From: Ramlibacter henchirensis | GTDB taxonomy: Bacteria; Pseudomonadota; Gammaproteobacteria; Burkholderiales; Burkholderiaceae_C | DNA: 64,000 nucleotides | Direction: 5' to 3' | Assembly (NCBI RefSeq): GCF_004682015.1 | Contig: NZ_SMLM01000003.1 | Span: 124,001-188,000, forward strand | Shown: one piece after another, positions 57,511 through 64,000 of the stretch | Position numbering within the stretch: the stretch's first letter is position 1 | How the letters are laid out: every line of letters begins with the position of its first letter | Made by a program: the position numbers and the translations under genes | The notes under the pieces: model-generated | What the model saw: the letters and a program-made list of their open reading frames with translations, nothing else | Database searches by the model: none | What the model was told of the DNA's origin: nothing

Positions 57511-58416
57511 TCAGCGGCCGTCCGCTGACCCGGACGGCAGGGTCGCGAGCAGCACGCCGGCCAGCGCAAGTGCGAACGCCGCCGCCTGCAAGCCGCCGAA
57601 CGGCTCGCCCAGCACCAGCACGCCCACGAGCGCAGCCGACACCGGGAGCATCACCGTGAACACGCCACCCAGCGCCGCGGGCAGGTGCCGCAGTCCGGTC
57701 ATCCACAGCCACACGCTCCACACGCTCGCGGCCAGCGAGTAGAACAGGAGCAGCAGCCAGGTCGGCGCGGTCAGCGCCGAGAAGTCGAACGAAGTGGCCT
57801 GCCACAGGCCGAACGGCGTGACCAGCAGCAGGCCCCAGAGGTTGACGATCGCGCTGATGCGCCGCGGCCCCAGCGCGCCGGTGAGCTTCTTGCCGATCAC
57901 CGCGTAGGCCGCCTCGCAGAGCACGGCGCCGAACACCAGCACGTTGCCCAGCCAGGCCGTGTCGCCCGTCTCGCCGGGCGGCTTCCCGAACGCGAGAAGC
58001 GCGATGCCACCAACGGCGCACGCGACCGCAGCCCACACGCGCGGCGCCACCCGTTCCCGCAGGAAAGCCCAGCTCATCACCGCGACCACGGCGGGGATCG
58101 AGGCCATGATCACGCCCGCCGACACGGCGCTCGTCATGCTGACGCCGAACAGCATGCAGATCGAGAACAGGAAGTTGCCCAGGAAGGACTCGAGAAACAG
58201 CAGGCGCCTGGTGCCGGCCTGGAGCGGCCGCTCGTTCGAGGGCCTGGGCAGCCAGTGCAGCATGGCCAGGGCGCCGATGCCGAAACGCAGCCACGCCAGC
58301 AGGAACACCGGGATCGCGGCCACCAGCGGCTTGGACAGCGCGACGTAGCTGCCCACCAGCGACATGCTGAGGGCGAGACAGGCGCAGGCAAGCCAGCGGG
58401 GCAGGGCAGGCGTCAC
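57511..58416 (-). CDS. EamA/DMT-family exporter 2
   Basis: 301-residue, ten-helix transporter: first half LACACLALSMSLVGSYVALSKPLVAAIP, second half LVFGAVLCEAAYAVIGKKL and LLFYSLAASVWSVWLWMTGLRHLPAALG. It differs in sequence from exporter 1. Start uncertain: GTG 58416 places the protein directly before TM1, but has no ribosome site; ATG 58521 would add a poorly supported Cys-rich leader. It converges on the Lrp gene. Confidence 0.85.
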   Translation of the reverse strand: MTPALPRWLACACLALSMSLVGSYVALSKPLVAAIPVFLLAWLRFGIGALAMLHWLPRPSNERPLQAGTRRLLFLESFLGNFLFSICMLFGVSMTSAVSAGVIMASIPAVVAVMSWAFLRERVAPRVWAAVACAVGGIALLAFGKPPGETGDTAWLGNVLVFGAVLCEAAYAVIGKKLTGALGPRRISAIVNLWGLLLVTPFGLWQATSFDFSALTAPTWLLLLFYSLAASVWSVWLWMTGLRHLPAALGGVFTVMLPVSAALVGVLVLGEPFGGLQAAAFALALAGVLLATLPSGSADGR

Positions 58417-58616
58417 GGGTCGGGCAAAAAGCGCGCATCTTGCCCGAGCCGCCTCCCCCGTCCCCTCGCGAGTCCTTTTCACCGGCCTGCAAGAGCATTC
58501 CGCATAACGAAATGCGGTCATGCTGCACCGCCGCAAATTTTCCCAATATGAGAAGGCCGTTGTCGTATTGCGGAATGAAATGCGCAAGCTATTGATCCGG
58601 AACAGGAATATCTCAG

Positions 58617-58630
58617 GTCTTTTATAAGAC
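58617..58630. promoter_or_regulatory. aceA operator candidate 1
   Basis: GTCTT-TTAT-AAGAC, perfect 5-bp arms. It overlaps the best -10-like hexamer (TTATAA), so a bound protein would block transcription. Exactly 30 bp from operator candidate 2. Confidence 0.6.
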
Positions 58631-58644
58631 ACAGGAGTCCCACA

Positions 58645-58662
58645 AAGTCTTCTACAAGACTT
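58645..58662. promoter_or_regulatory. aceA operator candidate 2
   Basis: AAGTCTT-CTAC-AAGACTT, perfect 7-bp arms and the same core GTCTT-N4-AAGAC as candidate 1. It lies 57 bp upstream of the aceA start. GntR- or XRE-type regulators of glyoxylate or short-chain-acid metabolism bind such palindromes; which one acts here is not shown. Confidence 0.6.
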
Positions 58663-58718
58663 AAAGTTGCTCGAAACGGCCACCCGCCGCCCGCTTTCAA
58701 CTACCAAGGAGTGAACGC

Positions 58719-60044
<1,326 letters not shown>

Positions 60045-60063
60045 GGTCCTGAGCGATGAGGTT

Positions 60064-60098
60064 GGGCCGGCGCGCAGGGGCGTGCCGGCCCATTTTTT
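60064..60098 (+). terminator. Terminator after aceA
   Basis: GGGCCGGC (60064-60071) and GCCGGCCC (60084-60091), 8-bp perfect stem with a partly paired loop, followed by ATTTTTT. Confidence 0.9.
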
Positions 60099-60161
60099 CT
60101 GGTGCCGGCGGTAGCATGCCGGGTGCGCGGGCGATGCCCGCGCGCGCCGCTTCGCTAGCCA

Positions 60162-62012
60162 GTGACTGCGACTTCTCCCGAATCCCTCGTGCCTCGTCCG
60201 CACCGCCTCTGGGTGGCGCCGCTGCTCGTCCTGCTGCTGGCCCTGATGGTCACGGCCGTCCTGCTGTTCTACGTGACCAGGTCGATCGAGCAGCGGGACC
60301 GTGCCGCCTTCGAAGCCGATGCCGTTCGCACCACGGACGCGATCCGCGAGCGCCTGGACACCACGATCACGCTGCTGCACGGCACGGCCGGCCTGTTCGC
60401 GGCGCAGGGCGAGGTCAGCCGCGAGCAGTTCCGTGACTACGTGGCGCAGTTGCGCTTGCGCGAGCGGTATCCCGGCATCCAGGGTATCGGCTTCTCGGCG
60501 CGCGTCGGCCCGGGCGCGCCCGGCGAAGTGGTCGCCCGCGCCCGTGATGATGACGACGAGCAGGTGCGCGTCTGGCCGATGGGCGCGCGCGAGGAATACC
60601 ACGCGATCGTCTTCCTCGAGCCGATGGACGAGCGCAACCAGGCGGCCATCGGCTACGACATGTTCACCGAGCCGACCCGGCGCGAGGCGATGAGCCGTGC
60701 GCGCGACAACGGGGCCGCCGCGGCTTCGGGCAAGGTGATCCTGGTCCAGGAGATCGACGAGAGCAAGCAGGCCGGTTTCCTGATCTACCTGCCGGTCTAC
60801 CGTGACGGCAGCGTGCCGGACACGCTGGAGGGGCGCAGGCGCGAACTGCAGGGCTTCGTCTATGCGCCCCTGCGGGTGGGCGACCTGCTCACCGGGGTTC
60901 GCGGCACGGGTCTGCAGCAGATCGACTTCGAGTTGTACGACGGCAGTGAGGCGCGGCCGCACGCGCTGATGCAGTCCACGCGCGAGAAGGCGCGCAGCGC
61001 GGCGGCGCACTCGAGCGCCCGGCAGTTGGACGTCGCCGGGCGCCGCTGGTTGCTGGTGATGAGCAGCCGGCCCGACTTCGAGTCGCTTTCGCACCGGCGG
61101 CTGGTCCCTTGGCTGGTCGCGGTGTCGCTCGCCGCCAGCGTGCTGCTGGCGTGGATCACGCTGGTGCAGGCACGCGCGCGGCGCGCGGCGGAGCGGGCCT
61201 CCGCCCAGCGTCGGGCCAACGAGCTGGCGCTGCACGCCAGCGAGGAGCAGGCGCGGCAAAGGGCCGAGCAACTGGAGGAGCTGTATGCGCGGCAGCGCGA
61301 AAGCGACCAGCGCAAGGACGAGTTCCTGGCCGTGCTGGCGCACGAACTGCGCAACCCGCTGGCGCCGATCCGCAATTCCCTGGAGATCCTTCAGCGAGGG
61401 CCCGACCCCGGCCTCGCCCAGCGGGCCCGCGACATCGCGCAACGCCAGCTGCTGCACATGGTGCGGCTGGTCGACGACCTGCTGGATGTCTCGCGCATCT
61501 CGCGCGGCAAGATCGCGCTGAAGCGGGAGCGGGTCCGCGTGGCCGAGGTGGTCGATGCCGCGGTGGAGACGAGCCGGACGCTGGTCGAACAGCGCCGGCA
61601 CGAGCTCCTGGTGTCGCCCGTGGACGGCGAACTCCATCTCGATTGCGACCCGACACGGGTGGCCCAGATCCTCACCAACCTGCTGAACAACGCCGCCCAC
61701 TACACGCCGGAGGGCGGCCGCATCGAAGTCGGCGCGTGGGCGGACGGTCCTGCCGTGCGCATGCGCGTGAAGGACACCGGCGTCGGGCTCACGCCCGAGC
61801 AATTGCGCCAGGTGTTCGAGCTGTTCGTGCAGGTGGACCGCAATGCGAAGGGCGGCGGGTTGGGCATCGGCCTGAGCCTGGCCGCCCGGCTCGCGGAACT
61901 GCACGGCGGGCGCATCGAAGCGGCCAGCGAGGGCCTCGGCCGCGGGGCGGAGTTCGTGCTGGTCCTGCCGCGGGAGCGCGCGGCCGCTGCGGGTCCGCGG
62001 ACGGGCGGTTAG
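60162..62012 (+). CDS. CHASE-domain sensor histidine kinase
   Basis: 616-residue membrane kinase. GTG start at 60162. TM1 (about 19-41, LWVAPLLVLLLALMVTAVLLF), periplasmic CHASE domain (about 50-300, with LHGTAGLFAAQGEVSREQFRDYV, YPGIQGIGFSARV, FIYLPVYRD-like GFLIYLPVYRDGSVP), TM2 (about 308-330), a coiled coil, HisKA with phosphoacceptor H394 in LAHELRNPLAPIRNSLEIL and HATPase (NLLNNAAHYTPEGG, GGLGIGLSLAARLAELHGG). No receiver domain and no response regulator next to it, so its partner is elsewhere. Its stop overlaps the -10-like element of the thrS leader. Confidence 0.9.
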   Translation: MTATSPESLVPRPHRLWVAPLLVLLLALMVTAVLLFYVTRSIEQRDRAAFEADAVRTTDAIRERLDTTITLLHGTAGLFAAQGEVSREQFRDYVAQLRLRERYPGIQGIGFSARVGPGAPGEVVARARDDDDEQVRVWPMGAREEYHAIVFLEPMDERNQAAIGYDMFTEPTRREAMSRARDNGAAAASGKVILVQEIDESKQAGFLIYLPVYRDGSVPDTLEGRRRELQGFVYAPLRVGDLLTGVRGTGLQQIDFELYDGSEARPHALMQSTREKARSAAAHSSARQLDVAGRRWLLVMSSRPDFESLSHRRLVPWLVAVSLAASVLLAWITLVQARARRAAERASAQRRANELALHASEEQARQRAEQLEELYARQRESDQRKDEFLAVLAHELRNPLAPIRNSLEILQRGPDPGLAQRARDIAQRQLLHMVRLVDDLLDVSRISRGKIALKRERVRVAEVVDAAVETSRTLVEQRRHELLVSPVDGELHLDCDPTRVAQILTNLLNNAAHYTPEGGRIEVGAWADGPAVRMRVKDTGVGLTPEQLRQVFELFVQVDRNAKGGGLGIGLSLAARLAELHGGRIEAASEGLGRGAEFVLVLPRERAAAAGPRTGG

Positions 62013-62015
62013 AAT
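62010..62015 (+). promoter_or_regulatory. -10-like element before the thrS leader
   Basis: TAGAAT lies 48 bp upstream of the leader-peptide ATG and overlaps the kinase stop codon. The -35 region is not a good match, so this is only a candidate. Confidence 0.35.
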
Positions 62016-62062
62016 CGAGCGTTCCCCCAGGCACAACAAGGGCGAGAAAGGCAGCTTCGGTT

Positions 62063-62104
62063 ATGACACCGCGAACTACTCCGGAAGGATCCACGGCCCT
62101 GTAG
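62063..62104 (+). CDS. thrS leader peptide (MTPRTTPEGSTAL)
   Basis: A 13-codon reading frame with ATG at 62063 and TAG at 62102-62104. Codons ACA, ACT, ACT and ACG give four threonines (31%) in the thrS leader. A GAAAGG sits 11 bases before the ATG, a weak ribosome site. Its last codons and stop lie inside the segment 62094-62105, which can base-pair with the downstream terminator. This is the layout of a ribosome-stalling attenuation peptide that would sense charged tRNA-Thr. Confidence 0.75.
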   Translation: MTPRTTPEGSTAL

Positions 62105-62168
62105 CGGCCGGGTAGTCGCGCGTCACGAGGCAAGCTTCGGTTTCCAGCAAGAGCGCGGCTACAGGCCG
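62094..62168 (+). promoter_or_regulatory. Antiterminator pairing of the thrS attenuator
   Basis: CGGCCCTGTAGC (62094-62105), spanning the leader stop codon, can pair with GCTACAGGCCG (62158-62168) by 11 base pairs with a single bulged C. That pairing removes the loop and the start of the 3' arm of the terminator at 62152-62172, so the two structures exclude each other. A ribosome waiting at Thr codons 62075-62080 would leave this segment free; one reaching the stop would cover it. Confidence 0.65.
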
Positions 62169-62185
62169 CGCTTTTCGTTTTCCCG
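62152..62185 (+). terminator. Terminator of the thrS attenuator
   Basis: AGCGCGGC (62152-62159), loop TACAG, GCCGCGCT (62165-62172), perfect 8-bp stem, followed by TTT-CG-TTTT. It lies 34 bp before the thrS start and after a leader peptide, so it is an attenuation terminator and not the end of a gene. Confidence 0.8.
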
Positions 62186-62205
62186 TCTCGCTGGAGCTTC
62201 CCAAC

Positions 62206-64000
62206 ATGATCTCGATCACGCTTCCCGACGGCTCGCGCCGGGAGTATCCGGGCCCCGTCACGGTGGCCGACATCGCCGCGTCCATCGGCCCGGGCCTCGC
62301 CAAGGCGGCGCTCGCCGGCAAGGTCGATGGCAAGGTCGTGGACACCACGTACACGGTGGACCGCGACGCGCCCGTCTCCATCATCACGGCCAAGGACCCC
62401 GACGGATTGGAGGTCATCCGGCACTCGACGGCGCACCTGCTGGCCTATGCGGTGAAGGAGCTGTTCCCGGAAGCGCAAGTCACGATCGGGCCGGTGGTGG
62501 AGAACGGCTTCTACTACGACTTCTCGTACAAGCGGCCCTTCACGCCGGAGGACCTCCAGGCGATCGAAAAGCGCATGGCCGAACTCGCGGCCAAGGACGA
62601 ACCGGTGGTGCGGCGTGTGCTGCCGCGCGATGCCGCGGTGGAGTACTTCAAGGGCTTGGGCGAGCACTACAAGGCCGAGATCATCGCCAGCATCCCGCAG
62701 AACGAGGAAGTCTCGCTCTATCGCGAAGGCGGTTTCGAGGACCTGTGCCGCGGCCCGCACGTGCCCAGCACGGGCAAGCTGCGGCATTTCAAGCTGATGA
62801 AGGTGGCCGGTGCCTACTGGCGCGGCGACCACCGCAACGAGATGCTCCAGCGCATCTACGGCACGGCCTGGGCCAGCAAGGAGGAACTGCAGCAGTACCT
62901 GCACATGCTGGAGGAAGCCGAGAAGCGCGACCACCGCAAGCTCGGCCGTGAGCTGGACCTGTTCCACATCGACGACGTCGCGCCGGGCGTGGTGTTCTGG
63001 CATCCGAAAGGCTGGGCTGTGTGGCAGGCGGTCGAGCAGTACATGCGGCAGGTCTACAAGGACACGGGCTACCAGGAGGTGAAGGGGCCGCAGATCCTGG
63101 ACAAGAGCCTGTGGGAGAAGACGGGCCATTGGCAGAACTACCGCGAGAACATGTTCGTCACGGAATCGGAAAAGCGCGACTACGCGCTCAAGCCGATGAA
63201 CTGCCCCGGCCACGTGCTGATCTTCAAGTCGCAGCTGCGCAGTTACCGCGACCTGCCGCTTCGCTACGGCGAGTTCGGACAGTGCCACCGCAACGAGCCC
63301 TCGGGCGCGCTGCACGGGATCATGCGGGTGCGCGGCTTCACGCAGGACGACGGGCACGCCTTCGTCACGGAGGACCAGATCCTGGACGAGTGCGTGGCGT
63401 ACACGGAAAAGCTGCAGCAGGTCTACCGAGACTTCGGCTTCACCGACATCCTCTACAAGGTCGCGACGCGGCCGGAGAACCGGGTCGGCTCCGACGAGCT
63501 CTGGGACAAGGCCGAGCACGCCGTGATGGAGGCGCTGCGGCGCTCGGGGGTGGACTTCGTGGTCTCGCCGGGCGACGGCGCGTTCTACGGACCCAAGATC
63601 GAGTACACGCTCAAGGACGCGCTGGGCCGCCACTGGCAGTGCGGCACGATGCAAGTGGACTTCAACACGGCCGAGCGCCTGGGCGCCGAGTACGTGACGG
63701 AGACGAGCGGCCGGGCCCACCCCGTGATGCTTCACCGGGCCATCGTCGGCAGCCTGGAGCGGTTCATCGGCATGCTGGTGGAGCACCACGCAGGCGCGCT
63801 GCCCGCGTGGCTCGCGCCGGTGCAGGTCGCGGTGCTCAACATCACGGACGGGCAGGCGGACTGGGCGCGCGAGGTTGCGAAAACTCTGCAGAATCAAGGG
63901 TTTAGGGCAGAGCTCGACCTTCGCAACGAGAAGATTACGTATAAAATACGGGAGCATTCGTTGCAGAAGCTGCCTTACATCCTGGTCGTCGGCGACAAGG
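62206..64000 (+). CDS. thrS: Threonyl-tRNA synthetase, 3' end outside window
   Basis: Class II aminoacyl-tRNA synthetase charging tRNA-Thr. The 598 codons present show the TGS domain ([24 protein letters not shown]), the editing domain with HxxxH (H73, H77 in [15 protein letters not shown]), motif 1 and 2 of the catalytic core, with zinc ligand C333 in [34 protein letters not shown] and [10 protein letters not shown], motif 3 region [15 protein letters not shown], and the start of the anticodon-binding domain ([18 protein letters not shown]). GGAG eight bases before the ATG. Expression is probably set by the upstream attenuator. infC is expected to follow outside the window. Confidence 0.98.
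   Translation, partial: MISITLPDGSRREYPGPVTVADIAASIGPGLAKAALAGKVDGKVVDTTYTVDRDAPVSIITAKDPDGLEVIRHSTAHLLAYAVKELFPEAQVTIGPVVENGFYYDFSYKRPFTPEDLQAIEKRMAELAAKDEPVVRRVLPRDAAVEYFKGLGEHYKAEIIASIPQNEEVSLYREGGFEDLCRGPHVPSTGKLRHFKLMKVAGAYWRGDHRNEMLQRIYGTAWASKEELQQYLHMLEEAEKRDHRKLGRELDLFHIDDVAPGVVFWHPKGWAVWQAVEQYMRQVYKDTGYQEVKGPQILDKSLWEKTGHWQNYRENMFVTESEKRDYALKPMNCPGHVLIFKSQLRSYRDLPLRYGEFGQCHRNEPSGALHGIMRVRGFTQDDGHAFVTEDQILDECVAYTEKLQQVYRDFGFTDILYKVATRPENRVGSDELWDKAEHAVMEALRRSGVDFVVSPGDGAFYGPKIEYTLKDALGRHWQCGTMQVDFNTAERLGAEYVTETSGRAHPVMLHRAIVGSLERFIGMLVEHHAGALPAWLAPVQVAVLNITDGQADWAREVAKTLQNQGFRAELDLRNEKITYKIREHSLQKLPYILVVGDK

Larger units (their letters stand above)
58417..58718. other. 302-bp region between exporter 2 and aceA
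   Basis: Holds the aceA regulatory region: two GTCTT-N4-AAGAC palindromes (58617 and 58647), a TTATAA that could be a -10, and inverted ATTCCGCA (58497) / TGCGGAAT (58569) copies further upstream. It is locally AT-rich compared with the rest of the window. No gene. Confidence 0.5.

Noticed and set aside
62013..62205. T-box riboswitch before thrS
   Set aside because: No T-box bulge sequence, no stem I architecture, and the lineage does not usually use T-boxes; the Thr-rich leader peptide explains the terminator better.
61789..63957. Minus-strand frame opposite thrS
   Set aside because: Antisense of thrS, which has every expected motif on the plus strand.

Overview
The window is high-GC chromosomal DNA of a betaproteobacterium, most likely Burkholderiales, family Comamonadaceae (Ramlibacter/Variovorax/Acidovorax-like). 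The evidence is the gene content: priB inside the rpsF-rpsR-rplI operon, the alaA-hom-thrC-mobB-moeA-moaD-moaE run, Bug-type tricarboxylate receptors, DUF4212/VC_2705 symporters, DUF2844/DUF3443 proteins, a SWIB protein with a histone H1-like tail, and a degenerate CTTGTCGA/TCGACAAG repeat. I see no rRNA, tRNA, CRISPR array, prophage or insertion sequence. Genus is inference.

Layout. 1-4.2 kb (minus): iron and peroxide block, ahpC-ahpF, bacterioferritin, and a TonB-dependent siderophore receptor that starts with TTG behind a Fur box and runs off the left edge. 4.3-8.2 kb: a small membrane zinc-ribbon protein and the divergent ppsR/ppsA pair. 8.3-14.1 kb: two paralogous Na+/solute symporters, each with an EF-hand loop; the second has its DUF4212 partner. 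14.2-17.4 kb: rpsF-priB-rpsR-rplI, stacked terminators, dnaB. 17.4-22 kb (minus): Mth938-like protein, bcp, a PhoH-family ATPase and the DUF2844/DUF3443 exported pair. 22-28.6 kb: alanine aminotransferase, homoserine dehydrogenase, threonine synthase and molybdenum cofactor genes. 28.6-31.5 kb: MarR regulator divergent from a Bug receptor and FAD monooxygenase. 31.5-38.7 kb: clpB with a heat-shock-type promoter, acuI, an S9 peptidase and small proteins. 38.8-41.7 kb: YfiR plus a CHASE8/PAS hybrid histidine kinase. 41.7-48.5 kb: Nudix hydrolase, AraC regulator with MFS transporter, ExeA/GspB pair, an exported DUF1444-like protein and a bactofilin. 48.5-55.3 kb: a TetR-controlled catabolic cluster (TIM-barrel isomerase, DUF993, Gfo/Idh/MocA dehydrogenase, Bug receptor, divergent TPP enzyme). 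55.3-58.4 kb: SWIB protein, two EamA exporters and an Lrp regulator. 58.6-64 kb: isocitrate lyase with twin operators, a CHASE histidine kinase, then thrS running off the right edge.

The most notable signal is upstream of thrS. A 13-codon leader peptide (MTPRTTPEGSTAL, four Thr codons) is followed by an intrinsic terminator, and the segment across the leader stop codon can pair with the loop and 3' arm of that terminator. This is the architecture of a threonine-sensing transcription attenuator. A second strong signal is a pair of 8-6-8 inverted repeats with a shared half-site flanking the tetR gene, which suggests the divergent catabolic cluster is one regulon. Other points worth attention are two GTCTT-N4-AAGAC palindromes 30 bp apart before aceA, EF-hand loops in the symporters, and a YfiR-CHASE8 module wired to a histidine kinase.
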